Shown here: positions 24,977-32,797 of the stretch, in pieces
How the letters are laid out: each line of letters begins with the position of its first letter
How positions within the stretch are numbered: the first letter of the stretch is position 1
Assembly (NCBI GenBank): GCA_945878725.1
Contig: CAMCTY010000003.1
Coordinates: 111,332 to 175,331 of the forward strand
Direction of reading: 5' to 3'
Source of the DNA: Bifidobacterium breve
GTDB taxonomy: Bacteria > Actinomycetota > Acidimicrobiia > Acidimicrobiales > Acidimicrobilacustridaceae
DNA: 64,000 nucleotides
Notes under the pieces: model-generated
The model's database searches: none
What the model was told of the DNA's origin: nothing
Seen by the model: the letters and a program-made list of their open reading frames with translations, nothing else
Program-made: the position numbers and the translations under genes

Positions 24977-25856
24977 TGAATAACCCGGCGGTCAACACGA
25001 TGCCGAAGGCGAGTTGAATCCGGCCGGTCCAGCCCAAGACGGGAATCAGTGCCGCTCCGCGTGCTCCTTCAAGAACCTTCTGAACCGGGATTCGGGCGAG
25101 AAGGATTACGAACAGGCACGCAGCACCGAGCGGTCGGTTGGCGAGTCCACAGATGAACGGAACCGTCACGAACGGGATCACCATAAGCAGCACATACAGA
25201 ATTCGCGTGCGCTTGTCGCCGAGTCGAACTGCAAGCGTGTTCTTGCCCACTTCCGTGTCGCCCGGGATGTCGCGAAGGTTGTTCACAACAAGCAACGCAG
25301 TTGCAAACAACCCGACAGGAATCGAAATCAGAAGTGTCAATGGCGTGATTCGCTCGATCTGCACGAAGGCCGATCCGGTCGTTGCCACCACACCAAAGAA
25401 CACAAACACAAACACTTCGCCGAGCCCTGCGTATCCGTAGGGGCGGGGGCCACCGGTATAAAACCAACCGGCGGCGATGGCCGCGGCACCAACGACAATC
25501 AGCCACCACGAGGTAGCAACGGCAAGCGCGAGTCCGATCACAGCAGCAACTCCGAATGCGGCGAAGGCTGCCCGCTTGACGGCCCCGGGACGCTTCACGC
25601 CCGAACCGGTCAGACGCATCGGACCGACTCGATCGTCGTCGGTTCCCCTGATGCCATCGGAGTAGTCGTTGGCGTAATTGACTCCGATCTGCAGCGCCAA
25701 AGCCACCAGGAGTGCAGCGACGATGCGCCACACGATCAGGCCCTTAAGCGCGTCGGATCCACCGTTCATCCCCGCCGCGGCCGCCGTACCCACGAGTACC
25801 GGCACCACAGCGGCTGGGAGTGTGCGGGGGCGAGCCCCTGCGATCCAATCCTTCAT
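24966..25856 (-). CDS. menA: DHNA octaprenyltransferase (UbiA family)
   Basis: Integral-membrane prenyltransferase joining the polyprenyl chain to DHNA. 296 residues, about eight or nine hydrophobic helices. First Asp-rich motif NYANDYSDGIRGTDDDR and second region NNLRDIPGDTEVGKNTLAVRLG are MenA-type. N-terminus WIAGARPRTLPAAVVPVL is conserved in MenA. CAGGCT 9 nt before the ATG may be a variant -10. Divergent from menE, convergent with menH. Confidence 0.93.
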   Translation of the reverse strand: MKDWIAGARPRTLPAAVVPVLVGTAAAAGMNGGSDALKGLIVWRIVAALLVALALQIGVNYANDYSDGIRGTDDDRVGPMRLTGSGVKRPGAVKRAAFAAFGVAAVIGLALAVATSWWLIVVGAAAIAAGWFYTGGPRPYGYAGLGEVFVFVFFGVVATTGSAFVQIERITPLTLLISIPVGLFATALLVVNNLRDIPGDTEVGKNTLAVRLGDKRTRILYVLLMVIPFVTVPFICGLANRPLGAACLFVILLARIPVQKVLEGARGAALIPVLGWTGRIQLAFGIVLTAGLFISG

Positions 25857-25904
25857 AGGTGGCCAAGCCTGCCCCCTGAGCGGCCCGGTTCACGAATCGG
25901 CGCC

Positions 25905-25910
25905 TACCCT
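25905..25910 (+). promoter_or_regulatory. -10 element of menE (leaderless type)
   Basis: TACCCT, 5 nt before TTG 25916 and 8 nt before ATG 25919. Confidence 0.4.
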
Positions 25911-25918
25911 TCAGGTTG

Positions 25919-27049
25919 ATGCTCGAACTACTTGCGACAGTCCAGACCGGCACGGCCTTGGTCGAGACCATGCAACGGGCATGGGAGAACGGTGATGCGA
26001 TCCTTCCGATCGATCCCCGGTTACCGGATGCCGCGGTTTCGACACTCCTTGCGGCGATGCGACCGTCACGACTTGTTCTCGCCGATGGCTTGAGCCGCTC
26101 CTGCGATTCACCCCAGCCAATCGAAGACGGCGATGCCCTCGTTGTTGCCACCAGTGGCAGTACCGGCACCCCGAAAGGGGTTGTACACACCCACGCATCG
26201 CTGCGGGCCTCCGCTATCTCCACGTCGACCGCGCTCGGCGTCGAACCAGCAACCGACCGCTGGCTGTGTTGTCTGCCTCTCTCGCACATCGCTGGCCTTG
26301 CCGTCGTCATTCGCGCGTTGACCTTGGACATGCCCATCGACATCCATGACCGGTTCGACGCCACTGCAGTCATGGCCGCTGCCCGCAATGGCGCCACGCT
26401 TACCTCGCTCGTTCCGACAGCGCTCGCCCGCGTCGACGCATCGCTCTTTCGGCGAATCATCGTCGGCGGATCGGCCGCTCCGGCGTCACTTCCCGTGAAT
26501 TGCCGGATGAGTTACGGAATGACCGAAACCGGCAGTGCCGTTGTTTTCGATGGAACCGCACTTCCCGGCGTCGAGCTACGGATCGTGGACAGCGAAATAC
26601 AGATCCGTGGCGACATGGTGCTTCGGGCATATCGAGACGGCACTAGCCCGCTCACCGCCGACGGTTGGCTGCACACAAACGATGCCGGCGCGATTGACGA
26701 GCGCGGTCTGCTGCACGTGAACGGACGGCGCGGCGATCTAATCATCACTGGCGGCGAGAACGTTTGGCCGACTCCTGTGGAATCAGCGCTGGAACTCCTC
26801 GACTCGATTGCCGAAGTTGCGATCGTGGGCCGACCCGATCCCGAATGGGGTCAGGTCGTCACCGCGGTGATCGTCGCCGCCGACCCGGTGTCACCGCCTG
26901 ATCTCGAATCGCTGCGCGATGCCGTCAAGGCCGTGCTCCCCGCATATTGCGCGCCCCGCCGCCTTGAGATTGTTACGGCGCTCCCCCGCACCGCACTCGG
27001 CAAAGTGCAGCGAGCAACCCTCACTCGCACGGTCACCGAATCTGACTGA
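25919..27049 (+). CDS. menE: o-Succinylbenzoate-CoA ligase
   Basis: Activates OSB with ATP and CoA. 376 residues, shorter than E. coli MenE but normal for actinobacteria. Adenylation motifs: VVATSGSTGTPKGVVHTHAS (P-loop), CCLPLSHIAGL, MSYGMTETGSA, DGWLHTNDAGAIDERGLL, GRRGDLIITGGENVWP, and the catalytic Lys in TALGKVQRATL. Assignment rests on these and on the men neighbours. TTG 25916 directly before the ATG is an alternative start. Confidence 0.88.
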   Translation: MLELLATVQTGTALVETMQRAWENGDAILPIDPRLPDAAVSTLLAAMRPSRLVLADGLSRSCDSPQPIEDGDALVVATSGSTGTPKGVVHTHASLRASAISTSTALGVEPATDRWLCCLPLSHIAGLAVVIRALTLDMPIDIHDRFDATAVMAAARNGATLTSLVPTALARVDASLFRRIIVGGSAAPASLPVNCRMSYGMTETGSAVVFDGTALPGVELRIVDSEIQIRGDMVLRAYRDGTSPLTADGWLHTNDAGAIDERGLLHVNGRRGDLIITGGENVWPTPVESALELLDSIAEVAIVGRPDPEWGQVVTAVIVAADPVSPPDLESLRDAVKAVLPAYCAPRRLEIVTALPRTALGKVQRATLTRTVTESD

Positions 27050-27050
27050 C

Positions 27051-27056
27051 TACGAT
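27051..27056 (+). promoter_or_regulatory. -10 element of enoyl-CoA hydratase gene
   Basis: TACGAT about 37 nt before ATG 27094; overlaps the last part of the menE-crotonase gap. The leader carries a GGGGGA Shine-Dalgarno. Confidence 0.4.
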
Positions 27057-27093
27057 CCCAACACACGTTGTGCCAGACCAACCGGGGGATGTA

Positions 27094-27906
27094 ATGACCG
27101 ATCAGCCAACTCTTCTCGTCGAGCGCGAGGGAGACGTTCTCATCCTCACGATGAATCGGCCGCATCGCCGTAACGCGTTGGTTCCCGACATGCTTGTCCG
27201 ATTTGCCGACGCATGGGATCTCGCCGATAGCGACGATTCGATCCGGGCCGTCATCCTCACCGGCGCTGGAGACATCGCCTACTGCGCCGGTGGCGATCTC
27301 GCCGATGGATGGATGTCCGGAGAAATCACTGAAGAAGCTCGCCTCATCCAGGAACGCCTCAAGGCCGATCCCGGAATCACCGGCAAGGGTCTCCTCCTCA
27401 CTCACTGGTGCACCAAACCGATCATCGCTGTCGTCAACGGTCAGTGCATGGGAGGCGGTTGCGAGATGCTGCAGCAGACCGACATCCGCATCGCTGAAGA
27501 ACACGCAACCTTTGGCGTACCTGAGGTCAAGCGTGGGCTCATCGCCGGAGCCGGATCAACCATGCGCCTCAAGCGTCAGATCCCCTACGCGGTTGCGATG
27601 GACATGCTTCTCACTGGACGCATTCTTGATGCTGATGAAGCTCTGCGTTGGGGACTCGTCAGTCATCTCGTTCCCACGGGTACCGGTATGGACAAGGCCC
27701 GCGAAATCGCTGCGGTGATCTGCGAAAACGGCCCGCTCTCGGTCAAAGCCTCGAAGGCCTCCATGATCGAAACCGGTTGGTTGCCTGAAGCTGAGGCGCA
27801 GCCCATCGAGATCGGCCATGTCATCCCGGTCATGCGATCAGAAGATGCCAAAGAAGGAATGAAAGCGTTCGCCGAGAAGCGCAAGCCCGAGTTCAAGGGT
27901 CGCTAA
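27094..27906 (+). CDS. Enoyl-CoA hydratase/isomerase (crotonase family)
   Basis: 270 residues. Crotonase oxyanion-hole motifs: ILTGAGDIAYCAGGDL and VVNGQCMGGGCEML; acidic catalytic region FGVPEVKRGLIAGAGST. It probably acts in fatty or branched acyl-CoA breakdown. The neighbouring men genes raise MenB as an option, but MenB hallmarks (a longer N-terminus and FCSGGDQ-type loop) are missing. Start ATG 27094 with GGGGGA 5-10 nt upstream. Confidence 0.85.
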   Translation: MTDQPTLLVEREGDVLILTMNRPHRRNALVPDMLVRFADAWDLADSDDSIRAVILTGAGDIAYCAGGDLADGWMSGEITEEARLIQERLKADPGITGKGLLLTHWCTKPIIAVVNGQCMGGGCEMLQQTDIRIAEEHATFGVPEVKRGLIAGAGSTMRLKRQIPYAVAMDMLLTGRILDADEALRWGLVSHLVPTGTGMDKAREIAAVICENGPLSVKASKASMIETGWLPEAEAQPIEIGHVIPVMRSEDAKEGMKAFAEKRKPEFKGR

Positions 27907-27919
27907 CCAACCCTTTTCG

Positions 27920-28756
27920 CTAGGCCAGGTTGAAATCGTCCGGATCCGGACCCATCCGGCCCGAGACAACATCATCAAGCGCGTCGATGGCCGCCATTTC
28001 GTCGGAACCCAGTTCGAAGTTGAACACGTCGATGTTCGCGATGATTCGTTCCGGAGTGACCGTCTTCGGGATGACCACGATGCCGTGCTGGATTTCCCAG
28101 CGCAACGTGATCTGGGCCGGAGTGCGCCCATGCGCAGCGGCGATCGCCTTGATCGCCGCATCATCAGCCACGCGGCCTCGCGCGATCGGACTCCATGCTT
28201 CGGTGACTATTCCGTGTAGATCGTGGAAGTTCCGAAGCGTGCGCTGTTGGAAATACGGGTGCAACTCAATCTGGTTGAGCGCAGGAACGACGCCGGTCGC
28301 TTCAACGATCCGTCCAATGTGATCCGGTTGAAAATTGGAAACACCGATAGAACGCACGCGACCGCTGTCGCGAAGCTCGACAAAGGTTTCCCATGTCTCG
28401 ACGTACCGACCATTCTCGGGTGCGGGCCAATGGATGAGCAGCAGATCCAGATAGTCGAATCCGAGTGCAGTAAGGCTCGCGTCAAACGATTCGAGCGTCT
28501 TGTCGCGGCCCTGAAATGAATTCCACACCTTGGTCGTGACGAACAGTTCCTCACGGGCGATACCGGACGACGCCACTGCTTCGCCGACGCCGGCCTCGTT
28601 CATGTAGCCCCAGGCGGTGTCGATGTGGCGATAGCCGGCGGCGAAAGCATCACCAACGACGCGTGCCGTCTCCTCGGCCGGGATCTGGAACACACCGAAC
28701 CCCAACTGCGGAATTCCGTAGCCATCATTGAGCTGAATTGTGGGCACGTCAGGCAT
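27920..28756 (-). CDS. Aldo/keto reductase
   Basis: 278 residues, AKR5-like NADPH oxidoreductase. Catalytic tetrad: Asp in GYRHIDTAWGYMNE, Tyr in the same motif, Lys in VTTKVWNS, His in LLIHWP. Also SIGVSNFQPDHI, NQIELHPYFQQ and the NADPH site VVIPKTVTPERI. Likely 2,5-diketogluconate reductase-like activity on small carbonyls; true substrate unknown. ATG 28756 has TGGAG 7 nt upstream. Convergent with the crotonase gene, 13 bp apart. Confidence 0.92.
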   Translation of the reverse strand: MPDVPTIQLNDGYGIPQLGFGVFQIPAEETARVVGDAFAAGYRHIDTAWGYMNEAGVGEAVASSGIAREELFVTTKVWNSFQGRDKTLESFDASLTALGFDYLDLLLIHWPAPENGRYVETWETFVELRDSGRVRSIGVSNFQPDHIGRIVEATGVVPALNQIELHPYFQQRTLRNFHDLHGIVTEAWSPIARGRVADDAAIKAIAAAHGRTPAQITLRWEIQHGIVVIPKTVTPERIIANIDVFNFELGSDEMAAIDALDDVVSGRMGPDPDDFNLA

Positions 28757-28841
28757 TCGAAATCTCCAGATCGGTTCGCAGAACTCGCATTGTTGCCCCG
28801 GACGACACCGGTTGCCCATTCCAACCGGCAGACTGACGCCC

Positions 28842-30866
28842 ATGCTTATCCGCGACGAGGAACTCTCCCACCTCTCCCCCTATCTGGCCCAGCACCGTGA
28901 CAACCCTGTCGAGTGGTGGTCATGGTCCACTGATGCACTCGCCGAGGCCGAGCGACGTGATGTCCCGGTGCTTATCTCGGTTGGATACTCGGCATGTCAT
29001 TGGTGTCATGTCATGGCTCATGAGTCCTTCGAGGACCCAGAGGTTGGTGCGCTCATGAACCGACTCTTCGTCAACATCAAGGTTGATCGCGAAGAGCGGC
29101 CCGATGTCGACGCGGTCTACATGGATGCGGTTCAGGCCATGACCGGTCGAGGGGGCTGGCCCATGACGGTCTTCTGCCTCCCGGACGGACGCCCGTTTTA
29201 CGCCGGCACCTACTTCCCCAAAGAGACGCGCGGCAATCACCTCGGGTTCTCCGAACTCTGCGGGCGGATCGATGAACTGTGGCGCACCCGCCGCTCCGAT
29301 CTCGTCGAGCAAGCCGAATCAGTCACCGAGGCCATCGCATCAGGTGACGAGATTCCATCGACCGGCGCGACCCTCGATGATCAACTCTTTACTGCTGCTG
29401 CGAATGCCCTCGTCGCCCAGACCGACCAACGCGATGGCGGATTCGGGCACGCCCCGAAATTTCCTCAGACACTCTCGATCGACACCTTGCTTCGTCATGC
29501 GATGCGCACCGGCGATACCGAGGCACGTTCGAGCGCATTGCTCTCGCTCGACGCCATGGCGGCCGGCGGCATTTACGACCATCTCGGCGGAGGATTCGCG
29601 CGGTATTCGACCGATGGTCGCTGGCTCGTTCCTCACTTCGAGAAGATGCTCTACGACCAGGCCCTACTGGCGCGCGTGTATCTGCACGCGTGGCAACTCA
29701 CCGGGGAACCCCGCTTCCGACAGACGCTCGACGAGACGATCGGGTACGTACTCAATGAATTGCGCCATCCCGCTGGTGGTTTTTTCGCCGCCGAGGATGC
29801 CGATTCCGAAGGTGTCGAAGGCAAGTTCTACGTCTGGTCCATCGACGAGATCCGTTCGATCTGCGGCGACGACGCCGACGAAGTCGTCGAGTGGTACGGC
29901 GTAACCCCATCAGGGAACTGGGAAGGTTCGAACATTCTCGAGCGACCCGTGCGGGGAGACCTCGCTCGGTCTGCTGCCGTCGAACGAGGCCGCGCCGCGC
30001 TGTTTGCGCATCGCGCCACGCGTATCCGGCCCGGACTCGACACAAAGGTCCTCACCGAGTGGAACGGACTCATGCTGGCCACGTTGGCCGAGGCGGCAGC
30101 CGCCACGGGAAACACCGAATGGCTTTCGGCAGCGGTCACCAACGCCGAATTTCTCTGTGCCAATCTCCGCGCACCCGACGGCCGCTGGCTCCGCACCTGG
30201 CAGGGTCCGCTCGATCCCGACGCAACTCGTGGCCACGCGAAGTTCCAAGCCTTCGCCGCCGATCACGGCGCACTTGTTGACGCCTTCACCCGACTGGCTG
30301 AAGCGACCGGTGACCCCCGATGGCTCGACGAGGCAACGACCACCGCCGATGCCCTCCTCGGGTTGTTCTGGGACAACGATGCCGTCGGTGTGTTCACCAC
30401 GGGTTCGGACGCCGACTCGCTTGTAGCCCGGCCCAAAGAATGGATGGACAACGCCGTGCCGTCCGCGAACACGCTTGCGGCCGTCGGTCTCCTGCGTCTC
30501 GGAACGCTCACGGGCAACCAACTGTTCGTCGAGCGGGCTGAAGCCATCGTCGGACATCTCTCCGAAGCCGCCGGCCGGGTTCCCCTCGGCTTCGGCAATC
30601 TGCTGCTCGCCAGCGAACTGTCCGTACTTGGCACCACCGAGATCGTCGTGACCGGCGATCGACTCGATCTCGTCGATGTCGTTCAGCGCCGATGGCTCCC
30701 AAACGCCGTCCTTGCGTGGGGCAAGCCGACCGACTCCCCTCTTTGGGAAGGCCGTCGAGACGAAGGCTCGTCAGGTCGGGCGTATGTGTGTCGGGACTAC
30801 GTCTGCACGCTTCCGGTCACTGACCCCGCGGCCCTCGCCGAGAGCTTGAGTGCAGGGATCGCCTGA
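28842..30866 (+). CDS. DUF255 thioredoxin-like / six-hairpin protein (YyaL/SPATA20 family)
   Basis: 674 residues, cytoplasmic. The N-terminal thioredoxin-like domain carries SVGYSACHWCHVMAHESFED (C-x-x-C) and TGRGGWPMTVFCLPDGRPF. The remainder is an (alpha/alpha)6 barrel as in glycosidases, with HAPKFPQTLSIDTLLRHAM, GGIYDHLGGGFARYSTD, PHFEKMLYDQALL and AAEDADSEG. The family is widespread, from bacteria to human SPATA20, without an agreed reaction. ATG 28842; a CAGACT element 7 nt upstream may be a -10. Confidence 0.9.
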   Translation: MLIRDEELSHLSPYLAQHRDNPVEWWSWSTDALAEAERRDVPVLISVGYSACHWCHVMAHESFEDPEVGALMNRLFVNIKVDREERPDVDAVYMDAVQAMTGRGGWPMTVFCLPDGRPFYAGTYFPKETRGNHLGFSELCGRIDELWRTRRSDLVEQAESVTEAIASGDEIPSTGATLDDQLFTAAANALVAQTDQRDGGFGHAPKFPQTLSIDTLLRHAMRTGDTEARSSALLSLDAMAAGGIYDHLGGGFARYSTDGRWLVPHFEKMLYDQALLARVYLHAWQLTGEPRFRQTLDETIGYVLNELRHPAGGFFAAEDADSEGVEGKFYVWSIDEIRSICGDDADEVVEWYGVTPSGNWEGSNILERPVRGDLARSAAVERGRAALFAHRATRIRPGLDTKVLTEWNGLMLATLAEAAAATGNTEWLSAAVTNAEFLCANLRAPDGRWLRTWQGPLDPDATRGHAKFQAFAADHGALVDAFTRLAEATGDPRWLDEATTTADALLGLFWDNDAVGVFTTGSDADSLVARPKEWMDNAVPSANTLAAVGLLRLGTLTGNQLFVERAEAIVGHLSEAAGRVPLGFGNLLLASELSVLGTTEIVVTGDRLDLVDVVQRRWLPNAVLAWGKPTDSPLWEGRRDEGSSGRAYVCRDYVCTLPVTDPAALAESLSAGIA

Positions 30867-30872
30867 AGGATT

Positions 30873-31472
30873 TCACCAACCGCCGCGATGGACGATTTCG
30901 TCAATCGATCGGCGGGGACGCTGTGACGACAAACTCGGACGTTGATCATCGTTCGGGTACCCGAGTGCGATCGTTCCGACCGGTCGCCGGTCCGCCGGAA
31001 TTCCGAGTGCCTTCTTGATCGCCGGTTCGTGCTCGAACTGGCCGAAGAAAAGCGCACCGAGCCCTTCGTCGACTGACGCCAGCAACGCAATCATCGCCGA
31101 AAATGCCGTATCGACATACCAGTAAGGAACACTCCAGTCGCCCTCGTCGTTACCGAGTCCGGTCTTCTTCTTGTCGTTCTCGCCGTAGCGTTCGACATAG
31201 GCCCGAGAATTTCCGACGGGGATGATTAGGACGGGAGCATTAAGTAGGCCCGGCCAGGGGAATGCATCGCGCCGCTCCGGGGTAAGACTCGCATCCCAGT
31301 AGCGGCGAGTCTGCTCTCCCTCCAACACCACAAGGTCGAGTCCCTGCGTGTTTCCCGCGGCCGGAACCTTCGAAGCCAACAGGAGTACGCGCTGCAGCAC
31401 CTCGGGCCGAACCGGCGTCGTTGTGAACGACCGAACCATGCGGCGCGAGCGAACTACGTCTGCGAATTCCAT
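30873..31472 (-). CDS. Nitroreductase-family FMN oxidoreductase
   Basis: 199 residues. N-terminal FMN-phosphate motif VVRSRRMVRSFTTTPV, LASKVPAAGNTQGLDLVVL, and C-terminal GTIALGYP are characteristic. It could act on F420-free nitro or enone substrates; unknown. ATG 31472 (a GTG lies just before it) with GGCAGG upstream. It follows the unknown gene at 31512 by 39 nt and is probably co-transcribed. Confidence 0.85.
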   Translation of the reverse strand: MEFADVVRSRRMVRSFTTTPVRPEVLQRVLLLASKVPAAGNTQGLDLVVLEGEQTRRYWDASLTPERRDAFPWPGLLNAPVLIIPVGNSRAYVERYGENDKKKTGLGNDEGDWSVPYWYVDTAFSAMIALLASVDEGLGALFFGQFEHEPAIKKALGIPADRRPVGTIALGYPNDDQRPSLSSQRPRRSIDEIVHRGGW

Positions 31473-31511
31473 CACGCGCCTGCCGAGAAAATGGTCACGG
31501 CGCGCATTGTC

Positions 31512-32177
31512 CTACTTGAGCTTGGCGAGATCCTCGGCCATGGCCCAGCCGAAGGCGATGACGGAATCGCCACGCTTCGCATTGACGCCCTTGAACAACG
31601 CGACAACCTCGGGATCAAAGTTCTCGGGCTCAAGCGATTCATGATCAAGCGACAATGGGAACGAGTTGTCGCCGGTCGCCGTGAAGATTTGATCGTTGTA
31701 CGAGCTGGAGTCGATTCCGAAACGCTTCGCAAGTCGGCGTCCCCACGCACGCTCTTCTCCCGTTGCCTTGTGATCCGGGCGGGGCACGATGTCGTCGAGC
31801 GTCTTGAACGCCTCGAAGCCGGCCGCTGAGGTGAAACGGGTTCCGACGAGTACGTCCTCGTCAGGAAAGGCCATCACGGAACGCTTGAACTGATCGTGCA
31901 TGATCGCTTTGAGAATCGAATTGCGCTTGGCGGTGCGACGAACGGTCGCAAGACCAATCAGAACACTCGGGGTTCCGCCGATGCGCTCGAGGGTGCAAAA
32001 CGAGAAACCCTTGAGCCCCGCATCACGAGCAAGTGTGACAAGAACCCACGCTTCTGTCTGCTTCGAAAGCAGGCCGACCTCGAACCGACTCGGGCCGTCG
32101 GCACAGATATCAGCCATTTCGGCCAGATCAGCATCGCTGAGTTGGGTGCAGTCTTTGGTAACGACCTCGATAGCCAT
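31512..32177 (-). CDS. Protein of unknown function (possible GNAT-like fold)
   Basis: 221 residues; I do not recognise a family. The order of elements (N-terminal helix SDADLAEMADICADG, strands EAWVLVTLARDAGLKGFSFC, then VLIGLATVRRTAKRNSILKA) resembles a GNAT fold without a clear acetyl-CoA loop. The second half is charged with a conserved-looking EERAWGRRLAKRFG. No signal peptide or TM. ATG 32177 (MAIEVVTKD) chosen because further upstream codons run into the promoter of the divergent TPR gene. Likely an operon with the nitroreductase. Confidence 0.6.
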   Translation of the reverse strand: MAIEVVTKDCTQLSDADLAEMADICADGPSRFEVGLLSKQTEAWVLVTLARDAGLKGFSFCTLERIGGTPSVLIGLATVRRTAKRNSILKAIMHDQFKRSVMAFPDEDVLVGTRFTSAAGFEAFKTLDDIVPRPDHKATGEERAWGRRLAKRFGIDSSSYNDQIFTATGDNSFPLSLDHESLEPENFDPEVVALFKGVNAKRGDSVIAFGWAMAEDLAKLK

Positions 32178-32257
32178 GTAGTTGAACAGCCCCTGAGACA
32201 GATAAAAGCGAAGCAACAGTCCAGCCTCTGCAGCCGCTGGGCGCAACTCCGTCAGAT

Positions 32258-32263
32258 TAGGGT
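32258..32263 (+). promoter_or_regulatory. -10 element of TPR gene (leaderless type)
   Basis: TAGGGT, 8 nt before GTG 32272. Confidence 0.45.
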
Positions 32264-32271
32264 CGGACCTC

Positions 32272-32781
32272 GTGGCCCTCTTCGGATCGATTCTCGCAGC
32301 GCTGGGACTGGGTGTTTTCTGGGTTCTTGTTCTCCGCAAGGGAAGCAGTCGAACCCGAATCATCCAAGGCCCGAAAGGGGTCCGGGCCGCACTCGACGCC
32401 TACAGCAAGGGAAAATGGGAGACCGTCGTCGCCGCCGCTCCGGCCCTCCTCAGCGCCCAATCCGACGAAGATGAAGGCCAGTGGCGTCCGGCTCTCGAAC
32501 TGGCGCTCGGACAGTCGCTGCTCGAACTCGGCCTCGCCGAGGAGGCGATACCCCATCTCGAACGCGGCCTCCTTCTCCAATCCGCGTGGCGCCGAGCCCA
32601 TGGTCGCAGCGACGCCCCGGACCCCGGCGAGGCAAAGCTTCGTCATCTCCTCGGCTACGCCTATTTCGCCACGAATCGGCCGGCACAGGCTCGGCGCGAA
32701 TACCGACGCGTTCTCGACATGGATCGGCTTGATCCCGACGTTCGGGCCCGCGTCGAGGCCAGTCTTTCGACACTCGAGTGA
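32272..32781 (+). CDS. Membrane-anchored TPR-like protein
   Basis: 169 residues. An N-terminal TM segment (residues 2-22, ALFGSILAALGLGVFWVLVL) is followed by helical repeats like TPR: AALDAYSKGKWETVVAAAPAL, LALGQSLLELGLAEEAIPHL and HLLGYAYFATNRPAQARREY. The soluble part is probably cytoplasmic and could scaffold a membrane complex. GTG start with leaderless -10. Convergent with dnaE, 16 bp apart. Confidence 0.65.
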   Translation: MALFGSILAALGLGVFWVLVLRKGSSRTRIIQGPKGVRAALDAYSKGKWETVVAAAPALLSAQSDEDEGQWRPALELALGQSLLELGLAEEAIPHLERGLLLQSAWRRAHGRSDAPDPGEAKLRHLLGYAYFATNRPAQARREYRRVLDMDRLDPDVRARVEASLSTLE

Positions 32782-32797
32782 TCGTTGGTTGCTGGAC

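Noticed and set aside
27094..27906. menB (naphthoate synthase) next to menE
   Set aside because: It is a crotonase, but the sequence lacks MenB-type motifs and has its own promoter; a general enoyl-CoA hydratase fits better.
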